Source: CAVPWP01 sp963709395 (GTDB lineage Bacteria; Pseudomonadota; Alphaproteobacteria; Rhodobacterales; Rhodobacteraceae). From it: a stretch of DNA of 64,000 nucleotides. The translations under genes were made by a program, and so were the position numbers. Positions 1 to 9,600 of the stretch are shown here, piece after piece. The notes beneath the pieces were generated by a model. The model was not told the DNA's origin, ran no database searches, and was given only the letters and a program-made list of their open reading frames with translations. How positions within the stretch are numbered: position 1 is the first letter of the stretch; each line of letters begins with the position of its first letter. The stretch covers positions 91,333 to 155,332 of the forward strand of contig CAVPWP010000005.1 in the NCBI GenBank assembly GCA_963709395.1, written 5' to 3'.

Positions 1-1
1 G

Positions 2-634
2 CGCCTGACCGACCGGCCGGACGCCGTGACCTATCTCGAGTTCCGGGCAGATTACCGGGTCGAGATGCGGTTCGACGATGGCTCGAAGCGCGAGATTCCG
101 TTCCTGAAGCTTCCCATCTCGGACCTGCCGTCCGATTTCTTTCCGCTGACCTGCCGGACCTGCGTGGATTACTCCAACAGCCTTGCCGACATCACCGTGG
201 GCTACATGGGCGGCGAGGGCGAACAATGGCTGATCGTCCGCAACCCGCGCGGACAGGCGCTGGTCGAGATGCTGGGCGACGAGGTGAGCCTCAAGTCACC
301 GGGAGACAAGGGCAAGCGGGCCGGTGCGGTTCGCGGGTTCATCGAGAACACCCGACGCGCGGCTGGCGGTCTTCCGCTGCGCCGTATGCCCAATTTCCTG
401 CGCGGCTTCGTGGGCTGGCTTCAGCCCCGCACCGGACCCCGAGGGCTGGAATTCGCCCGCACGAGGCTTGAGATGAAGGCCGCCGAAACGGTGCTGCACC
501 TGCGCCGCTCCGAACCCCGCCGGATGCGCTGGATGATTCCGCAGCATGTCTGGGACCTCGTTGCACCCTACGGGCTGACGCCGGATGAGGGCGAAAACAA
601 CGTCAGCGCTTCAAGGACAGATCAGAGTCTGTAG
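2..634 (+). CDS. Coenzyme F420 hydrogenase/dehydrogenase beta-subunit family protein, C-terminal part
   Basis: Only the C-terminal part is present: the frame is open from the first base, so the gene starts upstream of the window. An internal GTG lies at 26, but coding sequence continues before it. The diagnostic stretch is PLTCRTCVDYSN, followed by ADITVGYMGG, which matches the FrhB C-terminal domain whose Cys-x2-Cys pair helps hold an iron-sulfur cluster. Members in Proteobacteria without F420 are iron-sulfur flavoproteins, often encoded beside polysaccharide genes, and their substrates are mostly unknown. The C-terminus is basic and rich in Arg. Its stop lies inside the 3' end of the convergent epimerase gene, with a 13-bp tail-to-tail overlap. 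The family call is fairly secure; the reaction is not known. Confidence 0.72.
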   Translation, partial: RLTDRPDAVTYLEFRADYRVEMRFDDGSKREIPFLKLPISDLPSDFFPLTCRTCVDYSNSLADITVGYMGGEGEQWLIVRNPRGQALVEMLGDEVSLKSPGDKGKRAGAVRGFIENTRRAAGGLPLRRMPNFLRGFVGWLQPRTGPRGLEFARTRLEMKAAETVLHLRRSEPRRMRWMIPQHVWDLVAPYGLTPDEGENNVSASRTDQSL

Positions 635-1644
635 AAGCTACGGTACCACGCAACGAACTTATCGACACCGACGCCAATAGGTGTGGATGGCTGGAAGCCC
701 GTTAGCCGCTCAAGCAGGCGGGTATCCGCCCAGGTCGCGGGGACGTCTCCGGGTTGCATCGGGTGCATCTCTTTCTGCAACTGCCGGCCGGTGGCACTTT
801 CGATTGCTTCGACAAAGTCCATCAGGCGGACGGGTGCTGCGTTGCCGATGTTCACGATGCGGAAGGGGGCCACTGGTGACAGGCTGTCACCTGCGCGGAC
901 ATCGTCCGGCGCGGACGGGCGTTCGGGGATCGCCGCAGCAAGGCGAAGGACCGCTTCGACCAGATCATCGATATAGGTGAAATCCCGCGCCATGTCTCCG
1001 TGGTTGAAGACCCGGATCGGTCGCCCGGAGAAGGCGGCATCGGCAAAGAGCATCGGCGCCATGTCCGGACGGCCCCAGGGGCCGTAGACGGTGAAGAAGC
1101 GAAACATCGTCACCGGAAGATCGTAGAGATGGGCATAGGAGTGCGCCATCGCCTCGGTCGCCTTCTTGGTAGCAGCGTAGAAGGACATCTGGGTGTCTGC
1201 CTTCTGCGTTTCGGCATAGGGCATGTCGGTGTTGGCGCCATAGACAGACGAGGTCGAGGCCAGAAGCATGTGGCGCGGTGGGTGGGCGCGCGCCGCTTCA
1301 AGCAGGCGGAACGTCCCGATGAGGTTCGCGTTCACATAGCTTTCGGGCGCCTCGATCGAATGGCGCACACCTGCCTGGGCGGCAAGATGGATCACGAGGT
1401 CGGGGCGGTCCGACATCAGGGCGTGGAGGCGGCCCGGCTCTTCGATCCGCGCCTCGACGGCGGTGAACCGTGGGTTCGGGACAAGGGTGGCCAGCCGCGC
1501 GCGCTTGAGTGCGGGGTCGTAGTAGTCCGTCACCGCGTCGATACCGGTGACGCTCCAACCATCGGCGAGCAGACGGGCGCAGACGGCGTGGCCGATAAAG
1601 CCGGCCGAGCCGGTGACAAGGGCGGTTCCGGGGCGGTTGGTCAT
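622..1644 (-). CDS. NAD-dependent epimerase, UDP-glucuronate 4-epimerase type
   Basis: This is an extended short-chain dehydrogenase of about 340 residues, predicted to interconvert UDP-glucuronate and UDP-galacturonate in the cytoplasm. The NAD-binding motif GSAGFIG is at residues 12-18, the TSSVYG active-site strand at about 131-136, and the catalytic pair Y156-x3-K160 is in YAATKK. The stretches FFTVYGPWGRPDM and DFTYIDD are typical of the UDP-GlcA epimerase (LpsL/Cap1J) subgroup. I chose the ATG at 1644 because the Rossmann strand begins right after it; an upstream in-frame start at 1680 would add a basic, non-conserved leader. With the ugd gene at 35.1-36.4 kb it would supply galacturonate to the polysaccharide. 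Substrate assignment is by family resemblance only. Confidence 0.85.
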   Translation of the reverse strand: MTNRPGTALVTGSAGFIGHAVCARLLADGWSVTGIDAVTDYYDPALKRARLATLVPNPRFTAVEARIEEPGRLHALMSDRPDLVIHLAAQAGVRHSIEAPESYVNANLIGTFRLLEAARAHPPRHMLLASTSSVYGANTDMPYAETQKADTQMSFYAATKKATEAMAHSYAHLYDLPVTMFRFFTVYGPWGRPDMAPMLFADAAFSGRPIRVFNHGDMARDFTYIDDLVEAVLRLAAAIPERPSAPDDVRAGDSLSPVAPFRIVNIGNAAPVRLMDFVEAIESATGRQLQKEMHPMQPGDVPATWADTRLLERLTGFQPSTPIGVGVDKFVAWYRSFYRL

Positions 1645-1681
1645 GCCAGCATAGAGAGGGCGAAACCGCCTCGGGTTCAAC

Positions 1682-1717
1682 GGAAAAAGGGAAAGGCCCG
1701 CGCAACGGCGCGGGCCT
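1682..1717 (-). terminator. Rho-independent terminator of the beta-helix gene
   Basis: A perfect 10-bp stem (AGGCCCGCGC with its complement) with an AACG loop spans 1694-1717. Read leftward it is followed by a T-rich run (TTCCCTTTTTC). It lies just past the stop at 1741 of the minus-strand beta-helix gene and before the epimerase start. Confidence 0.75.
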
Positions 1718-1740
1718 CAGGAAAACGATGGTTGCCGACC

Positions 1741-4700
1741 CTATGCCGCTGCGGACTGAAGCAGGTCGTCGTCATCCTCGTCGAGCACAAAGGACGTGTC
1801 GTCATATTCGCCCTTCCCGTCGGTCAGGGCCGCCCAAAGCGCACTCGCCTCCTGCGCCGGCAGATCGAAGGACAACTGGTCCCCAACGGTCTCGAGCGAA
1901 ACGCCCGCGCCGTCCACGAGATTGAGCATGACCTTGTCGTTGGTGTAGTCGACGAGGATCTTCGCACCCTGACCAGCGGCAAGGCCAGTCACCGAGACAT
2001 CACCAAAGATCCCGATCAACTCATCGACGGACATCAATTCGACAGACTGGCTGTCGAGACCGGTGGCGTCGATCTCGAGGTTCGAGCCGCCGAGGTCGGC
2101 GCCCGAAAGGACATTTGGCGCATCGCCAAAGGCGCCGCTGCGAAACTCACCGATGGTGCCGATGTCGCCATCGGCGTCAGCGACGAAGCGCAGCGTTGCC
2201 TCGTCGTCGAGGGAGAGGACGGCAGTTCCGCCCTCGTCACCATCGAAGCCGGCGCGCAGCTGGTCTCCCACCAGTTCGAGCCGACTGCCCGCCCCGAGGT
2301 TGAAGGAGCCGTTGTCGGACGCAAGGATCGCCTGGCCGTTGTCTGCGACGCTGAAATCGGTGGGCGTCGAGAAGTCACCGGTATTGGCGAAGCGGCCGCC
2401 ATCGACATCCACCGTCAGCATATCGTCATCGCTGATGCCATCGGTCCAGTACTGGCCGGAATTGTCGATGAGAAGCTTTGCCCCCCATTCGCCGATCTCG
2501 GTCTGTCCTTCGACGTTCAGGCGGCCGCTGGTCACGGCAAGGCGTCCGCCGGACCCGTAGTCGAGGTCATCGATCGTCGTGGTCCGCGACCCGTAGTGCA
2601 CCCAGTTCCCGGCAAGATCGACACTGTCGCCGTCCTGGGTTCCGGGAAGATCCTCGGTCGTCCAGTTCAGGCGATTGTCCCAGCGCACGCCGTCGCCGAG
2701 GTCGTTCGGCACGAACCGCAATGTCTCGGCCTCGCCGCGCAGGTCGGGCGCGATCCCGAAGCCCTGCTGGAAGAAGCGGATGATCAGATCGGCATCGACC
2801 AGATCGTCGAATGCCCCGTCGGCCTGTGCACGCAGGTAGTCGGCAAGGTCCCCGATGGTCGCCGTGTCCTTGCCCAGAAGCTGGGCGGTGAACAGCTGGA
2901 TCGTCGTCTGGTCGAGGACGCCGGTGTCGAGGCCTTCGATGTTCTGGTCGGCGGCGCCGTTTCCGTTGGCGCCGATCCCAGTTGTAGATGATGGTGTCGT
3001 CGTAGTAGGGCATGTTCGGAATTGTAGACTGCGAAACTACCGGATGGCTTTGCGGCGATTTCCGTTGGATTGTTGGGATCGGCCATGTGGGCGACGATGT
3101 TGTCGACCATGGAACTGAGATTGGCCTCGTTGCGGACGCCCCAGTTGATGGCACCGATCTTGTCGGCCGTCTTGTAACCAGCAGAGGTCACCAGGTTGTC
3201 GGCGAAAAGCGTGTACTCTCCTACCGGGCCTGCTCCGTTGTAGTCACCACCGAGGAAGTTCACGGCCACGTTGTTGTCGAGAATGACGTTGTCCTCGATG
3301 TAGCCGCCGCTGCGCACCTGAACCCCAAAGGACGCACCGCGCATCGTGATGTTGTCGCGGAAGGTGACGTCGCTGTTGCTGTCCTGAAGGTAGACATTGT
3401 GGCTGTACATGCTTGGGGGTTGGCCAAAGTCACCAGAGCCATTGGGATCATACCCTTCGGCCCACCCGGCGTGGTCAAAGAGGTTTCCTTCCAGCAGTAT
3501 GCCATCTGAACGGCTGACATAAAGCCCCGCTATGCGGTCGACAAACGGCTGCCCAATCAGTCCGACCGTCTCTTGGTTCGTCAAGAGATCTGGTCGATGA
3601 AATCCGAGTTTCTTATGGTCAGGCCGGCAGACAGCCCTGGTGCGCCGACTGCCCACCAGTGAATAGGACATCGTCGTAAAGGTGATTCGATCCATCCGAG
3701 AGTTGTGCGTACCACCTTCGAACGCAACGTTGGAAAACACAATATTGTCATTGCTTGCAGCCCACAGTTTCAGTGTGTCGCTGAGCACCGGGCGATCCCC
3801 TTCACCGTAGGAGGTGATGTGAACCGGGTGCAGTTCCGATTCACCTTGCGAACCATGCGCGTCGTACAGGTCGAAGTTATACGTCGTGAGCCGCGTTCGA
3901 AAAGCAGCCAGTGGGAGCTGGCTCCGCGTCGGCGTCGATCAAGCGCGACCCAAAGCGCATTCCCCGCATCCTCGGCCAGCGCCATGTCAGGATCACTGCC
4001 GTAGTCCGGATTGGCCGCGAGCCATTTTCCCGTGATCTTCGACGGATCCAGATCCTCGAGGGCCGCGATGTCCGCAATCGTCAGCGCATCTTCACTGCCC
4101 GAGACATAGACCTTGCGGTGGTTGTCGCCGTGTTCGACCACGATGTCGTCATTCGCGTCCGTCTCGAGCATGTAGATGGCGTCGCCCGTGCCCCATCCCG
4201 CGGCCTGAAGGCCGGGCTCGACCGTCAGCGGCGCCTCGAATTGTGAAGTCGTTCCATCGGCATAGGACACTTCGTATCCAAAGCTCAGTGGACCAGTGTG
4301 ATCGCTGTCTGTCAGGACAAGCGCCAGGGTATTGTCGGGGTTCACGGTGACATTGCCGTGTTCGGGCCGCGTGGTGATGCGGATCGAGTTCGATTTCCTT
4401 CCCGTCTTCGTGGCTGAAGGTTGAGACGCGTCCGCTCAGCACGGCGCCGCCCGTTTCGAAGATATTGGTGGTCGCGGGCAGGTCGTCAGGCTCGACAGTG
4501 TTCTGCTGCGGCGGGGTCGGTGTCTTGGCAGGAGGCTGCACGACGATCGGATCGCTTTCTCCCTGCGATCCGCTTCCGACCGGTTCGGACGGGGTGTCGT
4601 CGATCGCCGTAACGTCCTCGGCGGCATCCGGATCCGTTGTCGGCTCGGTCGGGGTCGGTGTCGTTGCAGGAGGCTGCACGACAACCGGATCGCCCTTGCC

Positions 4701-4904
4701 TTGCGATCCGCCTCCGACCGGTTGGGACGGGGCGTCGTCAATCGCCGAATTGTCCTCGGCGACATCTGGATCCGTTGCCGGCTCGGTCGGGGTCCTGTCC
4801 TTATCGGACGCGACCGCTTTGACTTTGGCCCCGCGACCAGACCCCATTGCACCAAGGCCGATCATGGGGCCAAGGAATCCCAGGAGGACGAGAAGCGGGT
4901 TCAC
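1741..4904 (-). pseudogene. Large secreted right-handed beta-helix protein, multiply frameshifted
   Basis: Joining the coding pieces gives a protein of about 1,050 residues. A GTG start at 4904 opens a hydrophobic N-terminus (LLVLLGFLGPMIGLG) suggesting export. Next comes a Pro/Thr/Asp-rich linker with two 46-residue repeats (residues 38-129). The middle is Asn/Gly-rich with beta-helix rungs such as ASNDNIVFSN, GILLEGNLFDHAG and YIEDNVILDNN, like polysaccharide lyases and epimerases. The C-terminal third is acidic and rich in Asp/Gly, ending in a run of Asp. The frame changes near 4385, 3945, 3905, within 3600-3670, and near 3020 and 2980, so about seven indels separate recognisable pieces. 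It could be an exopolysaccharide-modifying enzyme or a surface adhesin. Function is not assignable, and as written the gene is dead. Confidence 0.7.
4518..4793 (-). repeat. Two tandem 138-bp repeats encoding a 46-residue Pro/Thr/Asp linker unit
   Basis: Within the beta-helix gene, residues 38-83 and 84-129 repeat with a period of 46. Shared landmarks are TPTEP, TDPD, AED, AIDD, QPVG or EPVG, GSQG and QPPA. The copies differ at scattered positions, so the duplication is not recent. It is likely a flexible acidic spacer between the membrane-proximal N-terminus and the helix domain. Confidence 0.8.
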
Positions 4905-5399
4905 GACATCACCTCGGCGCCAAGTGTACGGGCGCTCGTTCTGCGAAAGTCACTGTGCGGCATTTTACGGTCCTCTTCTGGGAACAGCAGTCGGAACACA
5001 CAGGGCCACTCAGAACATCGGCGAATTAAGTTTGGATTTATGTCAAAATTGAGGGTGCTTGGCGGCACCCGTTGGGCATCGCTCGACCGCACCAAGAAGC
5101 GAATGTTCGCGAAATCTTTCGTCTACAAAGGGGTAGAGGGACGCCTGGGCGAGCGCAATTGAGCGCCTCGCGTTCCGGCGGATCGCCGCTAGTGGAGCCC
5201 CGCAAAACCGGCAGGAATCGGCCAAGAACCGAGCATGACCGTACGTCAGGCTGCCTGCGACATACCCGTCGGCAATGGCGCTAGGAGATATCGGTCAGGC
5301 CTCAGGCGCGGTCACGGCCTCTTGTCGCCCTTAACGCAAGTTTAAGGAATTCGTTTCAATCAGGAGGTGATTTTACGACAAATCGAGCGAGTATGGCCG
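4905..5399. other. Intergenic region with divergent promoters expected, no gene seen
   Basis: This 495-bp stretch separates the leftward beta-helix gene from the rightward aminotransferase gene, so it should carry promoters for both. It is less GC-rich towards 5325-5360. I see no convincing promoter, operator or RNA gene. Confidence 0.5.
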
Positions 5400-6640
5400 A
5401 TGACACCCACGCAGATCCCCTTCAACCGGCCGACAGCGCTTGGGCGCGAATTCGCGTTCATCGCCCGGGCGATCCGCCAAGGGCAGTTGTCGGGCGACGG
5501 TGAGTTCACCCGCCGGTGTAATGCACAGATTGCCGAAATGACGGGCGCGGCGGCGGCGCTCCTGACCCATTCCTGTACGGCCGCGCTCGAGATGGCGGCG
5601 ATCCTGTCCGATCTGGGACCGGGAGACGAGGTCATCATGCCATCGTTCACTTTCGTCTCGACCGCCAACGCGGTGGTTCTGCGCGGTGCTACGCCCGTCT
5701 TTGTCGATATCGATCCTGCGACTCTCAACCTCGATCCGGATCGGGTCGAGGCGGCGGTGACACCCCGGACACAGGCGATCATCGCGGTTCACTATGCCGG
5801 ATTTCCCGCTGACATGGATCGGCTGCGCGCGATCGCGTCGGCACATGATCTCATGTTGATCGAAGATGCCGCGCAGGCGCTGGGATCGACCTACAAGGGG
5901 CGTCCCTGCGGGAGCCTTGGCGATCTGGCCGCGTTCAGCTTTCACGAAACCAAGAACGTGATCAGCGGCGAAGGCGGCGCATTGACGGTCAATCGTGCCG
6001 ATCTTCTGGCACGCGCCGAGATCATTCGAGAGAAAGGGACGGACCGGAGCCGGTTCATGCGGGGCCAGGTCGACAAGTACACCTGGGTCGATATCGGATC
6101 GTCCTTCTTGCCGGGAGAACTGGTCGCCGCCTTCCTGTGCGCACAACTCGAAGAGGCCGAGCGTATCCGGGCGCGCCGCCTGGCCCAGTTCGACCGCTAT
6201 TGTGCGGCATTCGCGGAGCTGGCCGCCTCGGGCCGGGCGGATTGCCGCGGCACGCAAGGGATGTGACGGGCAACGGGCACATGTTTTATCTGATCCTGCG
6301 TGATCTCGAGGAACGGACCGACTTCATCGCGCATATGCGGAGACACGGAGTCTCCTGCCCGTTCCACTACGTTCCGCTGCACAGCGCGCCCGCGGGCCTT
6401 CGGCTGGCGCGGGCGGCCGGCGACATGTCGGTGACCGACGACATTTCGGCGCGCCTGGTGCGCCTGCCCATGTTCTATGAACTTGGGAACGATATCGAAG
6501 CGGTGATCGAGGCGGCGAACCGGTTCCTGTCCCCCGCCACCCGCCCGCGTGTCGTTCGTCAGCCCATGCCGATCGGCGCGATCCGGCCGATGGGGCGCGC
6601 GGGATTTCCGGCCACGATGCTGAAATCATCGACATCGTGA
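5400..6640 (+). pseudogene. wecE: dTDP-4-amino-4,6-dideoxygalactose transaminase (WecE/RffA), one frameshift
   Basis: This is a PLP-dependent DegT/DnrJ/EryC1-family sugar aminotransferase, expected to convert dTDP-4-keto-6-deoxyglucose to dTDP-4-amino-4,6-dideoxygalactose with glutamate as donor. It follows E. coli WecE closely: IPFNRP at the N-terminus, GDGEFTRRC, PSFTFVSTANA, EDAAQ (Asp156), FHETKN with the PLP lysine K185, and RGQVDKYTW. The frame is lost near 6235 (GGGCGG context) and resumes as GHMFYLILRDLEER, FHYVPLH and RLPMFYEL. The start at 5400 fits the family N-terminus; a GTG at 5367 is in frame but adds non-conserved residues. The last 30 or so residues run past the usual family end into the convergent acyltransferase gene. 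The substrate could come from rfbB at 32.4-33.5 kb. Confidence 0.85.
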
Positions 6641-7221
6641 AGGACGATGCTGCCGATGCCGACGACGGCATAGCGACCGATGCGAACCCCTTCGCGGAGA
6701 ATGGCGCCCGGGCCGATATGCGCGCCTTCGCCGACGTGGACATAGCCCAGCGAAACCGCCTTCGGCCCGAAGAAGGCGAAGTCGCCAAGCGTCACGTCAT
6801 GCCCCAGCGACGCGCCGGCGCGCATCGCGACATGGTGGCCAAGCGTCACTCCGGGGCTCACGTCGCACAGGGGGCCGATGCAGACACCGCCGCCCAGCTC
6901 CGCGCGTGGGGAAACCACGGCCCGGGGATGTATCGCCTGACCCCAGCGCCCGTCCGGCACGCCGAGGCTCTCGACGACCCTGCGCCGCTGCTGGATCTCC
7001 TTCGCCTTGTGAAGCGGGGCGAGGAAGCGAACATCGTCCGGAAGGCCGGACCAGTCTCCGAAGCCGCCGAGAACCGGTCGACCACAAAGGGTCGCCCCGC
7101 CAGGTGCAAGATCGTTGAGAAAGCCGACGACCCTGTATCGTTCGGGCATGCGGTCAAGATAGTCGGCAATGACGTCGCCACCGCCCTGCCCACCAAAGAT
7201 CGCAACGGGAACGGGCGTCAT
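6559..7221 (-). CDS. NeuD/PglD-family sugar acyltransferase
   Basis: A 220-residue protein with an N-terminal Rossmann-like part starting VAIFGGQGGGDVIADYL, which binds the UDP/TDP-sugar in PglD-like enzymes. A C-terminal left-handed beta-helix of hexapeptide repeats follows (IHPRAVVSPRAELGGG, GHDVTLGDFAFFGP, GEGAHIGPGAIL), ending with VAGNPAR, a common acyltransferase ending. Relatives N-acetylate 4-amino sugars (PglD, PerB) or O-acetylate sialic acid (NeuD). Its 3' end overlaps the convergent wecE gene by about 80 bp. That neighbour points to acetyl-CoA-dependent N-acylation of the 4-amino-4,6-dideoxyhexose that WecE makes. The exact acyl donor and sugar are inference. Confidence 0.8.
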   Translation of the reverse strand: MTPVPVAIFGGQGGGDVIADYLDRMPERYRVVGFLNDLAPGGATLCGRPVLGGFGDWSGLPDDVRFLAPLHKAKEIQQRRRVVESLGVPDGRWGQAIHPRAVVSPRAELGGGVCIGPLCDVSPGVTLGHHVAMRAGASLGHDVTLGDFAFFGPKAVSLGYVHVGEGAHIGPGAILREGVRIGRYAVVGIGSIVLHDVDDFSIVAGNPARPIGRIAPIGMG

Positions 7222-7230
7222 CTCAGGTCC

Positions 7231-8118
7231 TCACGCCGGGTCGAAGGTGCTGCGGGTGTGCTGGACGAAGGCGCGCAAGGTCTTTTCACCCTCTGCCTGA
7301 AGCTCTTGCAGGTTGTCGGCCACGCGATCCCGGGTCGATGCCGCATGAGCCAGATGGTCCATTCCGTAGGAGACGCCGAAGCGGGCGATGGGGCGTTGCG
7401 CCACATAGTCGTCATGACCCGCGAACCGGCCGGGCACGACGATGCTGAGACAGCCGCAGAGCGCCGCGTAGAGCGAGTACATCGTCGCCTCGTCGTAGGA
7501 ATAGAAAGTGTCACACCGGTTGAAGACCTCGGCGATTTCGGCATGCGACATCCCGTCGATACGGATCGCCCCGGCGGTTTCGGGGATGCGCGGCTTGGCG
7601 TCGCCCTTTCGGTCGATGTAGCAGGCCCCGGCGCGGCCCGGCAGGTTGCGGTTCTCGTAAGCCGGATTGCGCGTCCAAAGGAACAGGCGCGGTGCGCCGC
7701 CGGTCACTTCGGGCAGATCGCAGGCTTCGGATGCGGCGAAGAACATCTCGTCCGGGCCGAAGCGGTAGGGATTGCGCAGCCCGGGCTTGTAGAGAAGCCA
7801 GCGAACCACCTTGCGCGCGCCAAGCGGATTACCCAGCACCACCTCGGGGTAGACAACGATCGGATCGGCGCGAAGGTCGGCGCGGGTTGCAAGGCGGGTG
7901 CCGGGCGCACCGGACAGGCGGAACGGCGGCGGGCGGCGGAAGGCCTGCTTGACGCGGGTGCGCAACGCCGGCTTGCGCAGCGGACCCATTGGCGAGATGA
8001 CGGCCCGTTCGCCGATCGCGTTGAGCCCGTCGGCCAGCCCGTGAAGAAACATCGCGCCGCCGTTGTCCTCGGAGTAGCTTGGGGCGCAGATCACATAGTT
8101 GGCAGTCGGGCTCGACAT
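7231..8118 (-). CDS. Putative glycosyltransferase of unknown family
   Basis: A 295-residue protein that I do not recognise with certainty. It starts YVICAPSYSEDNGGAMFLHGLADGLNAIG, split here by description as a GT-B-like N-terminal glycine-rich loop. Further on it has RWLLYKPGL and, near the C-terminus, CDTFYSYDEATMYSLYAALCG followed by SIVVPG. The latter resembles the acidic/Ser nucleotide-sugar binding region of GT-B glycosyltransferases. No membrane segments are evident. I chose the ATG at 8118 (MSSPTANYV); an upstream in-frame start adds five residues. The gene lies 9 bp upstream of the acyltransferase gene on the same strand, so the two are probably cotranscribed and act on the same polysaccharide. 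Confidence 0.55.
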   Translation of the reverse strand: MSSPTANYVICAPSYSEDNGGAMFLHGLADGLNAIGERAVISPMGPLRKPALRTRVKQAFRRPPPFRLSGAPGTRLATRADLRADPIVVYPEVVLGNPLGARKVVRWLLYKPGLRNPYRFGPDEMFFAASEACDLPEVTGGAPRLFLWTRNPAYENRNLPGRAGACYIDRKGDAKPRIPETAGAIRIDGMSHAEIAEVFNRCDTFYSYDEATMYSLYAALCGCLSIVVPGRFAGHDDYVAQRPIARFGVSYGMDHLAHAASTRDRVADNLQELQAEGEKTLRAFVQHTRSTFDPA

Positions 8119-8225
8119 AGAGAGATCTCCCATCGGGATAGTGGCGGTCGGCGGAAAACTATCCCAGATTGCAGCACTACGGAAGAACTAAACCTTTCGT
8201 TGTATCGTAATGATCGGGTCGCGGG

Positions 8226-9590
8226 GTGACGTCCTCTGCCGCTACGCCGGGCGTGGTGCCGCGATCCCTGTCATCGCGGGCGATGTCGGCGACGGCCTGG
8301 ACTGGGGGCGGGATGGCCGCGCAGTTCGCGCTGCGGCTTGGCAGCAACCTGATCATGACACGGCTACTTGTGCCGGACGCCTATGGCATGATTGCCTTCG
8401 CCACTGTCTTTCTGACCGCGATGCAGCTTGCCACCGACATCGGGATCAGCCGGAGCATTGTGCGCGAGCGGGACGGGACGGACCCGCGATTCCTTCAGGT
8501 GGCCTGGACGGTGAAGATCCTTCGGTCGCTCGTGGTGGCCGCTGGCGTCCTTGTCCTTGCAGGACTCTTTGCGGTCTTCGGCGGCACACTTGGCCAGGCG
8601 GATTCCGTCTTTCGCGAACCCGGAATGCCCCTTCTGATCGCCATGGTCGCGATCGCGCCGATTCTGGACGGGCTTGCCTCGACCAACCTCGACGCGATGT
8701 CCCGGGCCCTCGCCTACCACCGGACGATCCCGCTCGAGATCCTGAGCCGGGTCGCAAGCATCCTTGCGATGATCCTCTTTGCCCAGGCGAGTCCAACAGT
8801 CTGGGCCCTGCTGTGCGGTATGCTGGTCAGCAATCTTGCGCTCTGCATCCTCAGCCACGTCGCCCTTCCAGGGCCGCCCATGAGACTTGTCTGGGACCGG
8901 GACATCGCGGCGCGGCTGTGGCGGTTCGGGAAGTGGATCATCGGGTCGTCGGCACTGACCTTCGTGACGCGGAACGCCGACAAGGTCGTGCTGGGCGCGC
9001 TTGTGTCGAGCACGACCTTCGGGCTTTACGCCATCGCGCAGATCTGGATCGGGATCGGGCACACGGTCGTCGATACGGTGATCGGCAAGGTGGGCTTTCC
9101 GGCGGCCGCAGAGATCCTGCGCGAACGACCCCACGAGGCGCGCCGAGGCCTGCGCCGTGGCCTGCACCTCCTCGACGCCGCATGCCTTGCCTTGTTCCTG
9201 GGACTTGCCGGGCTTGGTCAGTGGCTGGTCGATACGCTCTATGTCGAGGTCTATGCCGGGGCTGGGGCGCTGATCCAGCTTCTGGCACCAGGTCTTCTGG
9301 CACTGCGGTTCCGCATGCTTGGGAATGTCGTGCTGGCCTCGGGCGACAGCCGGTCGATCTTTCACGTCGCGTTGCTCGGGGCGGTGGCGACAATGGCAGG
9401 GCTTGCGATCGGAGCGCAGGTGGCGGGAATGGCGGGGGCGATCACCGGGCTTCTGCTGGCCCGTCTGGTGCCGCTTCCCTTTCTGCTGACGCGGTCCGTG
9501 CGCTTTTTCGGACGCGGGCAGACGGCATATGACGCCGGCTGGATCGGGCTGTGTGCCATAGCAACCCTGGGAATGTTCGCCCTGCAATGA
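8226..9590 (+). CDS. Wzx-type polysaccharide flippase (MOP superfamily)
   Basis: A 454-residue very hydrophobic protein with about 12-14 predicted membrane helices. The N-terminus matches the polysaccharide synthase/Wzx family: GGGMAAQFALRLGSNLIMTRLLVPDAYG, followed by a helix around MIAFATVFLTAMQLATDIG. A second family landmark is ADKVVLGALVSSTTFGLYAIA in the middle. It would flip undecaprenyl-linked repeat units across the inner membrane before polymerisation by the Wzy-like protein at 12.4-14.0 kb. The start codon is GTG at 8226. It is divergent from the glycosyltransferase gene ending its upstream region and converges with the GT2 gene at 9601, with only 10 bp between stops. Confidence 0.85.
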   Translation: MTSSAATPGVVPRSLSSRAMSATAWTGGGMAAQFALRLGSNLIMTRLLVPDAYGMIAFATVFLTAMQLATDIGISRSIVRERDGTDPRFLQVAWTVKILRSLVVAAGVLVLAGLFAVFGGTLGQADSVFREPGMPLLIAMVAIAPILDGLASTNLDAMSRALAYHRTIPLEILSRVASILAMILFAQASPTVWALLCGMLVSNLALCILSHVALPGPPMRLVWDRDIAARLWRFGKWIIGSSALTFVTRNADKVVLGALVSSTTFGLYAIAQIWIGIGHTVVDTVIGKVGFPAAAEILRERPHEARRGLRRGLHLLDAACLALFLGLAGLGQWLVDTLYVEVYAGAGALIQLLAPGLLALRFRMLGNVVLASGDSRSIFHVALLGAVATMAGLAIGAQVAGMAGAITGLLLARLVPLPFLLTRSVRFFGRGQTAYDAGWIGLCAIATLGMFALQ

Positions 9591-9600
9591 TGCGCAGCGG

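Noticed and set aside
1000..2991. Long plus-strand open frame of over 600 codons opposite the epimerase and beta-helix genes
   Set aside because: It is the antisense shadow of GC-rich coding sequence, has no recognisable motif, and crosses two genes with clear domain signatures.
5043..5225. Short minus-strand open frame with CRFCGAPL, which resembles the zinc motif of sugar methyltransferases
   Set aside because: Only 60 codons, no continuation after the motif in any frame, and no other family landmarks.
5367..5399. GTG start for wecE upstream of 5400
   Set aside because: It would add residues not conserved in the family and its Shine-Dalgarno-like sequence is too close.
6637..8229. Plus-strand open frame of about 530 codons opposite the acyltransferase and glycosyltransferase genes
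   Set aside because: Arg/Ala/Gly-rich shadow with no domain; the minus strand carries hexapeptide repeats and a coherent protein.
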